Source: Ascaris suum | Taxonomy: Eukaryota > Nematoda > Chromadorea > Rhabditida > Ascarididae | Direction: 5' to 3' | Length of the DNA: 64,000 bases | Assembly (NCBI GenBank): GCA_013433145.1 | Contig: CM024172.1 | Location: 2,726,501 to 2,790,500 of the forward strand | Shown here: positions 36,968-52,500 of the stretch, one piece after another | Layout of the letters: every line of letters begins with the position of its first letter | Position numbering within the stretch: the first letter of the stretch is position 1 | Program-made: the position numbers and the translations under genes | The notes under the pieces: model-generated | What the model was told of the DNA's origin: nothing | The model's input: only the letters and a program-made list of their open reading frames with translations | Databases searched by the model: none

Positions 36968-38686
36968 ATGCAATTATTATTCATGTTCGTTTCAAATTAT
37001 TCCTCTTGCGGGATTTTCATAAAAAATATCGATAACAATATTTCTCTAAAATTTTCTTCACCAACGATAGAAAAACTACAAATAGATAAGATTGAATATC
37101 AGTTTGGATTTCTACGCTCCAAATTAGTTCCATAGAAGATAACTCATTTGCTTTTCGTCGTCCAGGATTAACGAATCGGAAATTTATTATTACCGTCGTG
37201 GAAAAAGAAGCCTTTAACATGGTTACGAAGAAATTAATTCTACGAATCCATGAATAGAGGAATTATCGAGGAAACCGCATCATTAGATGAGTATTTATGC
37301 ATTCAAAAGATAAAAAGAAACTTTATCGCTAAGTTTTTGTGAAGATTAAATTGGGAGAATTTTTTTGCAGATTTGCAGTGATTTTTGCATATTGTTGCGC
37401 ATTCGTTTATGAGCAGCACGATTTCAATATGAGCGATGGAACGGTTCAGTGCTCAGTGATTGTAAGTTTATTATGATGGCATACTTTAATTCATGCATAT
37501 ATCCTGCAAATTAACTCTTCGTCCTTTTTTTTTTCTGATGTGGCCACTATTTGATAGTAACACCATCCAGACTTTGATAAATGGCATTTGACATAAGCGA
37601 GATACTGTGGGATTTGTGGCTCGTGGTACCATGATACAAGAATTTAAGATGCAGAGATCCGAAAATTTAAAAGCACACAAAATTCTCTGATCGATTTTTT
37701 ACTCGGCAACATTCTCATTCATCTAATAACGCAACGCTTCTTCCACCCTCCAACTCCCCCCCCCCCCCTCCCCACCCACTCCTCCCTCCCCTCGATTCGG
37801 CTCTTATACGTTCTGGTAACAATAGGTCGATGCAGATTTCATTCAAACTTCCCTATATGAAATAACGGGAAACGTGAAAACAATGCTTTGGCAACAATAG
37901 ATGGAAAAATTGCAATTCCACTCTACGATAAACAAAACGAGATCACTCCATATAATAATTTTCTCCCTCCCCACAGTTTCTTATATTCTACTGGAGGATG
38001 CATCACGAAAAATATGTCTTTAGAGGCGTTTCCTGCCTCCTGCTAAAAAAATGCTTGGAAAATATGAATAAATTTTTGTCTTTCTTACAGAATGGAAAAA
38101 TCTTCGTGAATGGAGTCTATAAAGGCGACTTAAATGCTTATGGCGCGCAGCTGTTGAACGATTACAATCTCCAAATGAAACAATGGAGCGATAATCTACA
38201 ACAAAACATTCTAAACGTAAGTTATTATTGTTTTCATGAGCGACTAATCAAATACGCATTCCATTTGTAGGTCACACCTGTCTTACTTTCCTTAAATGAG
38301 CAAAATTTTCTTGAGCGTGGCACTGACCGACCTGTGCTTTCAAGTGAGTTTTCGGGAATTCTTCCTCGCCTATGTTATTATCAGATTATGTAAATAGATA
38401 CTAAATTATCATTATCTCAATCTTATTTATTTTATCCACAATTATAATGTTTATATTAAATAACTGATTTCTGCCATTCTTTTGATATTCAAATGGAATA
38501 ATAATATTTGTTGTATTGCAGGCTATTCCATGGACACAGAAATTATTAACAGGTAGCAATTTTCTTTGGACTGGGAACAGTCGTCCTATTACGGCGATAA
38601 ATTCGATAGGTTGGCCAGGTGCAGCTGTCATGCAACAATCGAGAAATCTTCCATTACCCACATTACCGTCGTTTTGTTATTCATAA
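36968..38686 (+). CDS. Pepsin-inhibitor-3-like secreted protein A
   Basis: Family: secreted nematode aspartic-protease-inhibitor-type proteins (Pepsin-I3 repeat; Ov33, Dit33). Exons 36968-36984, 37371-37461, 38091-38216 and 38522-38686 join in phase to give 132 aa. The N-terminus MQLLFIFAVIFAYCCAFVYE is a signal peptide. The mature part has QCSVINGKIFVNGVYKGDLN, matching the family's C-x-V-x-N-G-K-x-x-V-N-G strand-turn, then a helix (AQLLNDYNLQMKQWSDNLQQ) and a C-terminal LPTLPSFC. The two cysteines sit where the family's disulphide forms. Only one repeat is present, whereas Ov33-type proteins have two. AATAAA lies at 38751, 65 nt after the stop. The donor of exon 1 (AT|GTTCGT) is weak. Inhibition of a protease is not shown by sequence. 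Confidence 0.83.
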
Positions 38687-38750
38687 AGAAGTGCTTCTTC
38701 TAGCAATTCATCGAATTGTTTACGAGGACATTATGCTTTGATTCCAAGAC

Positions 38751-38756
38751 AATAAA
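38751..38756 (+). promoter_or_regulatory. Polyadenylation signal, gene A
   Basis: AATAAA 65 nt after the stop codon of the first pepsin-inhibitor-like gene. Confidence 0.55.
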
Positions 38757-38759
38757 AAT

Positions 38760-40539
38760 ATTCTAAAGATATTTTAGAGGAATTAATTGCAATGTTTATT
38801 TGTATGTACCGAATCGAGAAGCGTTAAACGGATGCCATAACGACAAATCTTTAAGCAAAAACAATACTGAAGAGCTTAAAGTTTGTTGCATCAACACAAT
38901 CCCACTCATCCGTTTTCTTTTCTTTTATTCATATTTTTTCGTTGTCTTCAAAGGACTTTTCAAAGCGTTAAAGAAATCATAGAATCGAAATGTTGAGGAA
39001 TTTTTGCATTTCTCATTGTAATTATTTAATTCACAATTTATATATTATTATTTATTTTAATATCAGTTATAACTTAGAAGTTTATTTTACTTTGTTTAAC
39101 GTTTTATAGGAATGCTCAATTCTTACATCATGAAATTTTTTCTTCAACTAATAGAAATATGATAGACGAGAAAGATTTATTTATGAAGATTTATTTGTCA
39201 TTTATTTATTTATCTCGTTATCTTTCTAGTTGCGCATTTCTTATTTTTCTGCTAGGCCGTATTTTTCTACTAGGCATTTTTTTTCCTGCTAGGCATCATT
39301 TTTCTTGCTGAATTTACTTGACGTTATCTATGTTTGTGGAATTTATCAAAGTATCACGAGATTAGCAATTTATTTTAGACGAATTGTTTTACGGCTGTCT
39401 CTATCTGAACATATCTGCATACCATTTGCAAATACTCAATGAAATGGCATTCGAAAACTTTAGCGATGCATTTTGATTTTGCTTGCAAGCATATCAACGA
39501 ACTCATCATACTCACTAGAAGCTAAACTGATTTCTAATTCATACTGTCGTCTCTAAATTTTTTTGCAGTTTATTGCCTACGTTCTAATATCTGACTGCTC
39601 GAAGTCCTTGCTATCATTAAGTGAAAAAAATCAGACGAATTCTATGTCCCAAAGACTGGAAGCAACAGAATTCAACAAATTGAATCTGCAAGCGATCGCT
39701 TAAGAACGACATTTTTACCAATAGGGAAACATACAATGGCATGACTATAAATCGTCCATATTATTGCACATATATAACACTATTGGCTTGCTTCATATTT
39801 TAGTTTAAAGGCATTAGGTGTCTTTGATCATGCTGCAAAAATATATTCGATAAAAAAAATCAATGAAAACAACAGCATGAAATTGCCAACATTATCCAAA
39901 TTTAGTGATTTATCGTGTTTGTACCAAGATTATCGGCTCTCAAGTCATGGAAATATTCGACTCTCTAATGTCGACTCATATTATCAGCAAAATTCGAATC
40001 ATTTCTTACATTCGAAAAAAGAAGAGCGATTGCGTTCGTTGTGAGCTTTCCTTAAGTGCAATAGTGAAATTTATTTCGTATCAATTTCAACGAAACTCAT
40101 TTTAGACTTTTTTTTCGTCAATATTTTATCAATATGTAGCGAATGTTTTCTATGCAGTTGCCAAATAATTTATGAAAGAAATAATGATAGGAGAGTATTG
40201 CAACAAGGCAAATTTTGCATTCAAAAGAAAAGAGATGGGATAGAGTTTCTTCGATGTAATATTTCCTCATTTAGCAATTCACAACCAAAAACGTTTCACA
40301 AATTTCTGCTACGTTCAAACAACGTTGAAGAAACAATTTGACTTGCTGCATTTAGTAGATATTTGCATAATCCATTTTAGAGCATTTATATTTCAAAACT
40401 TTGTTTGCAAATCCTCATTGGGACCCTCACATAATGATGATTGATCGAATTCGAAGCTTCGTTGGCGGAGACCCAGTCAGTGGTCGAAGAAATCTATCCC
40501 TCACCTCCAACTTTTAAGTAGAGGATTTTCTGCAACCAT
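38760..40539. other. Intergenic region
   Basis: No gene seen. Near 39250-39310 three imperfect copies of a unit of about 22-27 bp ending in CTAGGC(A/C) alternate with T runs. Confidence 0.4.
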
Positions 40540-41370
40540 CCCCTCCCCTTGTTGGTTTCCTCAATTCTAAGAGGTTGATGAGGTTGATCTTGCCTTTATC
40601 AGTTAAGAAAAAAATTCCTCGAAGAATCGTCCAAAAGTAAGGGAACAGTGTACGTTGGAACAAAATACCCTGAGCAAATATGTGGCGCATAGATGTTAGA
40701 AGAAAAAAAAAAACAACGGCTACGATTGAAGATATCAAGATGAAACGGAGATGTCTAGGGAACATGATGGGAGAAACGGCATCAGCTAACGCCGATATTT
40801 TATTAAGAGATTCGCCCCATATGCATTTGAATGAGATATGAGACATTGCTAGAATGACAAATAAAACACTGAAGTTGATAATAAATCAGTTTGTGCTATC
40901 TTTTTCACTGCCTCATTCAAGGAGAAACACACCGTGAGAGATGGAAATTTGCAAATCTACACACCGTGAGAGATGGAAATTTGCAAATTTACACACCGTG
41001 AGAGATGGAAATTTGCAAATTTAATCATCATATACAAATATAACGGTGAAGTGAATAATGTGCCAAGTTCCAAGCCTCTATGGTAAGTGCCGTGTATATC
41101 GAAATTCTTTGAACCTCATATTTGCGCACAACTTTATGATGCAACTGAGTAAGAAATTCCACGCTTCCGTCAGTGCTTATCGCGAAAGTCATCCAATAGA
41201 GACTCATTTAATCGAAATCATAAATGAAATGAATCTCATAAAGGAGAAATATCCTTCCACCCGATGTCATGAAGGCTTACAAAGACGTCAAGGCACAAAT
41301 ACTCGTTCAGCTAAAAGGTAACATACGTCTTGAATACGAAACACCTCCAAATTTTAAGAAATAGTCTATT
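40540..41370 (-). repeat. Dispersed unit D, copy 1 (membrane-protein-like coding remnant)
   Basis: Read on the minus strand this aligns over most of its length with 51400-52620 (plus). A continuous frame joins two exon-like pieces: LELGTLFTSPLYLYMMIKFA, then across a GT...TTCAG gap SHISFKCIWGESLNKISALA, DAVSPIMFPRHLRFILISS and a hydrophobic run ending at 40514. Further upstream, GSVEFLTQLHHKVVRKYEV parallels GNMEILAALRHKVVHKHKV in copy 2. The hydrophobic pattern resembles a multi-pass membrane protein, perhaps a nematode chemoreceptor, but no signature is decisive. It may be a decayed gene duplicate or a mobile element. The copy also contains a 32-bp tandem repeat. Confidence 0.6.
40925..41022. 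repeat. 32-bp tandem repeat, three copies
   Basis: The unit starts ACACACCGTGAGAGATGG and ends in GCAAAT(C/T)T. The three copies are almost identical. It lies inside dispersed unit D copy 1 at its exon-intron-like junction; copy 2 has a single unit there, so the expansion is specific to copy 1 and recent. Confidence 0.9.
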
Positions 41371-42599
41371 TGATGGCGAACAAGGTGGTAATTTGTATAA
41401 TTCACGTATTACCTTGAAGAAAAGCCAACATTGTCGGGATCCCATGAAGCGCCATCTTTCTCTCATAAAATATTTTTAAGTATGCAAAATTATGTCTAGT
41501 TACGTTGAAAAATTCGTAAGCTCTACCTTCTTGTACTGTGATAAAGTATAGGTGAAAAATCCTTCGGTTTTACCTTCATCTTCACCTTGTAATGTATTAT
41601 GTCGAGCTGTCACCTTCCAAACCTTTGCATTTCACATGCCATTTCGAATTTATTGTTGCTTTCATAATTTAGTATTGTTATAGCAAGAAAATGCCAAAAA
41701 TAGCTACAATGAGTCATGCACGTCACCGTGTCTGACGCAGATGCATTTTTTTTGATGTCAGGCGGAGCTATTATATCAAAATACTTCCAGTCAAAACGCA
41801 ATGATACGCCAAAACTGCCAAATTTGAAATGATTGCCATTTGAACGCAATTCTCTGCAAATACGATACAGTGCAACAGCATGAATAATATGAAAAAGATT
41901 TTCGCATAAATTCAAACGTTTTCTAATCTTCCATATTCCCGCGGGAATGCTCGGTCGGGTACGATGAGCTCGCCGCTGCAGTGCAGGATATGACTAAGCA
42001 GTTAAAGTGGCGGCTCCTCCTTCATCACCCCCTCCCCCCCCCTTTCCCCCAAGCTAGGACCGCATTGCACACATTCGCATGCATGTTTTCATACAGTCAA
42101 ATTCATTCTGCACGAAGCTAGATGATAATCACAGTTTGATGATGAATGTGCACAAAATATTGTTTACGACACTCTTTTTTGCCATCAGTTTATTGGAATT
42201 ACCAGAGCTGTTACCCAGCAACGCTGAGAACTTTTCAGCGAATGAAACGCGTCCATGATCGTAAAGTGGACAAAATAGCCATCCATCATATGAAGAACAG
42301 GAAGTGGTTGGAGCTCACTCTCAAGGCCAGTGTTTTAAAAATTGCTACCCAAATTAAAAAATATTCACAAACGTGGAGAACCTGTCCCGCCATGTTCTAC
42401 CGTCCAGGATTTTTTCTTCCCATTTCAACCCTTCCATGACAATGTTTTCGCATATTTTCATATGAGAGACCTAGACATCATGCGATAACACATGTGATGC
42501 AATATTTTCACTCCAATTGAAATACCACAGTTGTGGCCATGTAATAACTTCCTATGACCACTCCAATCAAAATACTTCCTGCGATAACCATGTGACCAT

Positions 42600-43130
42600 G
42601 TCGAGTGGTTGAAGGAAGGGAGCGCCGAGTGGTTGTGCTGTTTCTTGCTCGTCAGAAAGCTTTATCGCGTTTCCTTATGGCTATGTCAGTATGTGATTGT
42701 GAATGCATTGCTTCTGATTGCAGTCCAATACGCGTTATTTTCGTTCGAAGACCGTCATTAAAATCTTCCGACCATATTTTGTTTTTAATTCCACGCTCTG
42801 ATGATATTGGACATCAGAATACAAGAACCGTTGTATGTGTTGACTTCAACCTGCATCAAAGCGGCCCGGAATCCTATTTCTGCAGTCGACAGCACTAATA
42901 TTTCTCTTATTGACTTTATTCGTTCTGAAGCATTCGAATAAAAAACTAGCTTAGCTGGCCTGAACATGTGGCCAGACATTCTCCATTCGCGTCCTGTAGG
43001 TCTATTTCCGCGTTCGTTGACCTCACAGACAAATCCGCTCTCTCTGATCACTCCCGTTTGAAACCGTCTATCATTGTCAATGCGGGCGACGAGCAAAACA
43101 GCCTGTGCCTAATTTCCAAAAAAGATATTT
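42600..43130 (+). mobile_element. Degenerate CR1-like LINE endonuclease fragment
   Basis: A frame reading RTVVCVDFNLHQSGPES resembles the GDFNL core of the apurinic endonuclease domain of CR1-type non-LTR retrotransposons. In another frame shortly after, NISLIDFIRSEAF matches the usual downstream block (F-x-D-F-x-x-S-x-A). Upstream, VIFVRRPSLKSSDHIL resembles the preceding YRPPS-type strand. Stops and frame changes show it is dead. No reverse transcriptase or element ends were identified. Confidence 0.45.
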
Positions 43131-43598
43131 TCTGGTTGAAGTTCATTATTATCCGTTATTTTCAGTTTCATGGGGACATGCAACGCTCTGTTCTACACTT
43201 TAAACGAAATTCATTGATTAGCTAGTGTCGCTGATAACTCGTTCAATAAAAGCTATTGTTCACACGAGATACACATGAAAACTCATTACACAAAAAGTTT
43301 GAGCAAAAACACCTTCCCTCTCACCTGTTCTTTATAAGCTCTTAGTTTTGGAATTATCTCGACGTTATACTATTCCTGGAGATTGAAAAAAACGTATAAA
43401 TTCATTTCGTATGCTTCATGCTCGGTGTTACTCTATCGTGACTTGAATCGTCGAAGGACAGATATTATCGCCGGTGACTTCTCAAAAATGAATCCATTCG
43501 GTCACTTCTTTTCCCACTTTTTTTAAGAACTGTATCCTCATTTTCCCTCATTTAGGAGTGTGAAGAATAGCGATAATGATACTGATTTTGATATACAC

Positions 43599-43719
<121 letters not shown>

Positions 43720-45982
43720 TTGTGACGATTTGAGGCTTTTTCTGTCAAGGAGGTTTCTAGAGTAAAAGTTTGCAACAAATTTTGAAGTGAATTTCAAATT
43801 GATAATGATGTTTCCTAGTGGAACGAACATTGTTGGATCTCTTGTGTCATTATGGTTCATAAATGACCAACCGAATTATTTACCAGTGAACGTTAAGGTT
43901 CACTTATATACACTTAACATCAAATTGTCTATTAGCTACTCGAGCATGATAATGAACGCAAATAAAGGCGCATTTAATAGATGATTGCCACACGTGCCGC
44001 ATTGCAACTGCAACACATAAAATACCATTGAAAATTTATAAAAATGCCTCACTGCATTATGCAAGTGAAATTTCGCTCATTCGAACTCAAAACACAATTG
44101 CTTCCAAATGGAAAATCTATGAGGGTTTATTCGTCAAAGTAGATTTTAAGAAATGCAAATGGCTAAAAAGTATTTCGCTCATGACGCTTAAGAACGTGGA
44201 GATCGATCCATCGAGATTCATCGAGTCAATACGATTGTTGCTGTATCGTCTGTATTGTATGGTAAAACTCATCTTGATCCTTTGATGCATTTCCTGGTCT
44301 TGTGATGAAGTCAACTTTGGTCATCTTGTAAATAACGCAAAATTACATTTTCCTACTAATATAAAAGAATAGTTCTTACTAATAATAGGGTCACTTCTAA
44401 ACATTGTTGCTCTATTACATAATACATCAATAGCAAAATATAGCTGAACATTTTTTTATTAATTTCCGTTGAGATCAGTTCTGTTTTATTATAATTTGCA
44501 TATTCGTTCTGCACAAACCATATTCATATGTTCCGTGAATTTATTTTTATAAGTTGTCTTCTTATATGTTTGTGTGATTCGATACTATTTCGCAAAATCT
44601 TCTATTATCTCTTCGATTCCATCTCAAAAAAGTAGTTCGTTGTTGCTTTTTAAGTTTTATTTTACTTTTTTTTTATTTCGCACATGTTGCTTAATGATTT
44701 TGTTGAAACAATTTTTTATAGGCTCCTATTTCAGTAAAAACCTTTTTATACGCGATTGATGACATTTCCGCCTATCTTCTCGAACTACAACAACAATTAT
44801 ACATACAGTATAATTGGAAAGATGTAAGTTACAAATAATGGGGGTGTAAAGGTGCCCATTGGAATTCATTCATTTGCAAACTCTACATAGGATGCATAAT
44901 CTTTTGAACGTATTTTCAAAAACGTTTTCAAAGATTTTCAAACGAAACAGTGCTGACTATTAGAAACTTTCACCGAATAACTGCCCCTATTGTTGAACTA
45001 ATGCGCATTAAAATTATTCACTTATGTGGAATATTCTACAACATAAAATTTCCTAAAAAGCTATTCTTTCATTAAAATGGTTGCTTATGAAGAATTTCAA
45101 AAAATTCACTTCCAAACATGGCATCTTAGTGTGTAGTCGTTGTTTCCTTTTTTTTTAAAAAAAAACCCCGTCAATTCAGTGTCGACCAGTTGTCGATTCG
45201 ACGATCAGAGTGGAACCGTTTTAAATAGCGAAATTGTCAAACGACTCAATTCTTTACGTTTCATGTGTCGATCTCCAGAAGTTTTTTCTTTTTGGACTAG
45301 AAAATATGATGCTCACTTTGTCGCCATTTTCATTTTGTTGTTACGTATTGGTTGACAGCATTTTTTGGTGTTAAAATGCCGTTATATGCCTAAGCCATTG
45401 TATTGTTTGATATCTGCGTTTTAATCCGAAAACAAAAAAGGAATTTTATCGGTATCGGATTCATGTTTGCTATAATTTTGGTGATGAGATGATTCGAAAG
45501 TGAACGCAGAAAATGTTGGAAACGTTGATTTCGATTTGAAAGATACTTTCAATTACTCATTAAATGAATGCACTTAATTACCAATAAAAGCAACACTATC
45601 TTATGATGCAATGTTGCATAAAACAATGGTAAGAAGTACGTATTTGCATATCGAGTTAATAAACTTCTAGTTGCCATATTTTATTTCATATTGCCGTAAT
45701 ATTTATGAAATTCATTCGCAACAATTCGTTAACGTTTTCTTGCTTAGCGCTACAATATGGTATTCTACTGAAGAATTGTATCGATTTCTTGTTGCTCTCA
45801 ACTACACTTTAAAATTCTCTTTATAGTAGCTCTTATCGTTGATCTATTTGTTCGTTAACAATGCAAAAAAAAAAAATTCCTAAGAGATCATTGGAAAATT
45901 TTTGAAATTTTATAGAACGATTTCGTTTAGCGGAGAAAAATATTTCTCAGCATCGAAAAATGATGAAAAAATATTTTATTGT

Positions 45983-46018
45983 TTTTTTCTTTCAGGTTGA
46001 TTGTAAATTTTCAAAAGA
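45983..46018 (+). promoter_or_regulatory. Probable spliced-leader acceptor, 23-nt leader
   Basis: A pyrimidine-rich TTTTTTTCTTTCAG ends at 45995, followed by 23 nt to the ATG at 46019. This is the arrangement expected for a trans-spliced nematode mRNA. Confidence 0.5.
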
Positions 46019-48383
<2,365 letters not shown>

Positions 48384-49535
48384 AAACTGTTAAGTGCAAT
48401 GCCTAGATTTTGTATTCTGAGAGTAAAGTACATTGCAGTGTAGTGGTGTTTAGGCGATCGACTGAAGTAGATTACGGTAATTACGAGAAGATTTTAGTTT
48501 GCTGTTGAGTACTGAACGTAACAATCATCATAGGCACGCTTAGTACTCGAAAAAGCTCCATTCAAATGCGATATCTGCCATTATATGGTCAGTTCGTTTA
48601 CACTAGGCAGACAAACACGACATATGCGCCATATAACAGTTCCATGACGTGTCTAACAGAAAGTGGGATAAAAGTTTATTGTAGCGGACTACTCTATAAA
48701 ATTCACTTTGATCATTCCTGTGTTTGTTAATAGTTTAATTTGGCTGCGTTTACCTGGTCCTCCTCCTTATTCTTTTTTCTCATGAACCTGAAGGCAGCCC
48801 GAAATCAACGTAGGCAAAAGAAATAAAGAAAAAAATGCTATAGTTAACAAGTATTTCACTTAGAAGGTGTTCTCCTCTCCCTTTAGCTTCACTCGTTTTG
48901 CTGACCTTTACTTTAAAAGTCCCTCATCTCAGTTGCACAACATAAATATCTAATGACCTGTTGACATGTTAGTGTATGTTTATTAAGATTTATATTTGAA
49001 TGTTTTTCATTGTTTATTTATATGGAAATAAAAATTTTTTTTCGTTTATTAACAACAATGTTTTATTGTTTTTAATGAGAGCAAATTTTCTTACACTTCA
49101 GTGACCAAAAATTTTCGAAATAACATCAGATAAATTTCAAATTGTTTAATTTCGCGACAATAGCGGAGGAACGCCGTTCCGCTAATAACGCACTACAATT
49201 GCTGCAGAAAATGTATCGACAAAAAAACCATTGAAGCCCTTAGACGGGTTTTTTTTTTCAAAAAATTCCCTCAAAATTCATCGTTTTTATTATCATCCTC
49301 AATTCAATGAAGTGATCGAAAACGACTTCACAAGCAGCATTGTGCAAAATTGTGGGGCATTCCCACTGAAAGTTCATATTGCCCACACCAAGCAGCACCC
49401 AAGAACAGATGATGAGTCACTGATGCATACGTTGGTGTATGCTTCTCTTGTTGAGACATGCTGATAAGCGACAATTGAAGCGTAGCACTTCGGCATTTCC
49501 AGCTCAACATACTGTTGTAAAAGCTGTCAACTAGC
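48384..49535. other. Spacer between two plus-strand genes
   Basis: No gene seen. An AATAAA at about 49026 could serve the upstream gene, though it is some 640 nt after the stop. Confidence 0.4.
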
Positions 49536-52500
49536 ATGTCTTCTTCGATTGGACGACTCGATTACAAAAGCGGTGTTGGAGGAGATCCGAGTAAGTGCCG
49601 CTCAACGTTATTTCAAAGTCAACCGTTTAGTAATATTTTAGCAGTAAGTGTTGAAATTTTGAAATTTATCCATTGCGTTATTGCACATTTGCATTTATGC
49701 AGCGCAACTGAGTCCACAACGCTTCGTACTTCATCGGCTAACGAATTGAAAAATTAGTAAGCATAGATAGAAAATTTTCGACTATCTCCTAACTTCATGA
49801 GTTTAATTTCATTTAATTTTTTCTCCACTAGTTCACTTGATGACATCAACGGGGAAATGGACGTTTTGCATTTTCGCAATATAATCAATTAAATAAGATT
49901 CGATAAAGTATTTTCGAAGATTTCCGTCAGTAAAGATTCGTATTTATAGCGAATATATGGAATGCTTTCTTGAAAGTCAAACACGTTGTCACTTCAGTTG
50001 TAGTTTGTTTATTTGGACGTTACTTTCGTGTTTCATGAACTCTGCCATTAATTATAGCGATGATAGCGCAGATTTATAAGTTTCTTAAGTATTTAAATAC
50101 TCGAAAATTGATCTAACGAATTATTGATGCTCATAAACAATTCAATCATATAAATTATCACGCTCTTTAAGTATCAGAATTAAAAAAATAATGAATGAAT
50201 TCAGATCCACCAAGAGTTCACGTTATGCAGCTCGATTACAGCGGTGATGTAGCGCAAAGACCGATAGAAAAAGGTGGGTTTTTGTGTTTTAAAAAAAGGA
50301 TCCATGATTCTTTATTGCATCAAAACGTTGCGGCGTTTGAATCACTCACTGATTTGCGTAATACTAACTGTTGGCCGAAAGTGCTCTTTCCAAACGGCTA
50401 GAAAACCTTCTGGGCGTCGACCAACAAAACAATGGATCAATTACCTGACTGATTCCTTGTCTGCTGAGTACCTTTGAATAATCTAAAATCAGTTTCCAAT
50501 GCATCTACCTGAAATCCTTTTTGCACATTATCTGATGTCGCTTCTGATTTGATTCGCTAATCTTGCAACCTTGTTGTTTGACGATCTGGCCACTGACTGC
50601 TGCCATTCAACGGAGAAAAAGAGGTTTCGGTTACTTGATTCATTCTTTGTTTGAGAGCTGCTCCAAGATACGTTTTAAATCAATTCGTACCATACCTGTA
50701 TAAAACCCTCCTGACCTATCATCTGGCATCAATCTATTACTGCAACATTCCATCGCTCATCTCTAATGATTGGACATTTTGGAAATCTATACACCATGCA
50801 TGATCATGGCCGTTCTGACCACCATTAATAAAGAACGCCCGCCGTGAAGTCTCTCCATACGTCGTGATGTGAAGACTAGTGCACCCGCAGGTGGGTCTTC
50901 TAGCATAGAGGTAACCCCCCATATTAAGTATGAATCATATCCCCTGGGTGGGAATGAACTTTTAATGCTCGTGAGGCCGCGCAGGAAGGAGAAGCAGGTC
51001 CTGAAATTCCCCCACAGAGGCGGGGGCTCTTTGGAGAGGAGACTTGCGGACGAAGCGCCGAAGAATTGGATAATCTTTTTATATAGGCTAAACTATTGCG
51101 CTTCATCGCGTTCACTTAAACTGCACTGGATTAGTTACCTCTGGATGTTGCAGTGTATTTTCTGAACTAAATGAGTAATTGATTCTAAACCTCCATTGAA
51201 GTTTAGAATCGATTGTAATGCTAAGGTCACTAACACCACCTATAGGAGAAAGAACCTCCCATTCATTTCATTCAGAAAAATCCACAATGAAAACACTCTG
51301 AAACGACCACTTTTTCCTTTGAACCCGCATTTTTGCGAAGCAGGAATAACAAAAGGCCAACAGAGAGAGAGAAGAGCGAGATGAGGAGGAGAGGAAGTGG
51401 AGGAGGGCGCTTTCCGCTTTGTGCCTTCTCAGGTAACTCGTTATGAAGTCACCTGGTGACGTACAAAGCTGGAGGTGTTTCGTTTATCGAAACGTGGTTT
51501 CCATTAGCAGGAGGAGCATGCACGGCTTGACAGCGTTGTAAGCCTTCATGATATCGAGTTGAAGGATCTTTCTTTCGTGAGGTTCGTTATTGAATGAGTC
51601 TCACTGGAAGGTTTCTGCGATAGGCATGCTGGCAACATGGAAATTTTGGCTGCGCTGCGTCATAAGGTTGTGCACAAACACAAAGTTCTGAGAATTCTGA
51701 TAGAGAAGTGCAAGGGTCTGCTCCCCTTGGCTAGTCGAGTCGTCCATGTCTTCCTAAGGGTCTGCACTCCCTGCCGAGCTGCGGTCGATCAAATTGCGAA
51801 ACAACACCGGTATAAGAGGCGATCAGTTTACCACACTTATATAATCTCGTGACAAACACGAAGAAACATTATGATAGCTTGGTTCGCCGGCATGACGCCG
51901 CAGCAGAACTCTCCGTTGTCGCCGATCATCTCTTGCCTTCAAGTGCCACCCATAGGCCCACCAGGCCTTAAGACCGATCTCGAAGCTGGAATGAATACAC
52001 GAGCAAATCAACCCCTCTTATACCCTAACGATTCCGCTCTAGGCTGGCCTCGTGACACATGCTCTTGACCTTTTTTTGACTTATTATTACGCTGTGCAGT
52101 ATATCCACTTGGTCTACAGCCGGCTGGTTTATTCTGCACAGGGCAGTTACGTTATAAGCCTGGAATTTGGCATATTGTTCACTTCGTCGTTGTATTTGTA
52201 CGTGGTGATTAAATTTGCAATTTTTCGTCCCTCAGAGTGAGTTTATCTTTCAATGAGACAGTTAAAAAGAGAGTATAATATAATTTACCGATATGATTTA
52301 TTATCAACTTCAGCGTTTTATTTGCAATTCTATCAAGGTCTCATATTTCACTCAAATGCATGTCTTAGTGAAATATCGACGCTGAATTGATGCAGCCTCA
52401 TTGTGTCCCTCCTCTCATCATGTTCTCTAGATGTTTCCGTTTTATATGGGTATCTCCATTGCTATAAATTCTCTTTTCTCCACTCATACCTAGGCGCCAC

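Noticed and set aside
41085..41331. Plus-strand frame with KKFHASVSAYRESHPIETHL, first read as a second SXP/RAL-2 gene
   Set aside because: The same DNA recurs as the reverse complement of 51400-51640 with the frame broken, and the continuation needs a frameshift. It belongs to dispersed unit D.
44028..44285. 85-codon plus-strand frame ending near a GTAAAA donor
   Set aside because: No acceptor or plausible start and no recognisable motif; could be chance.
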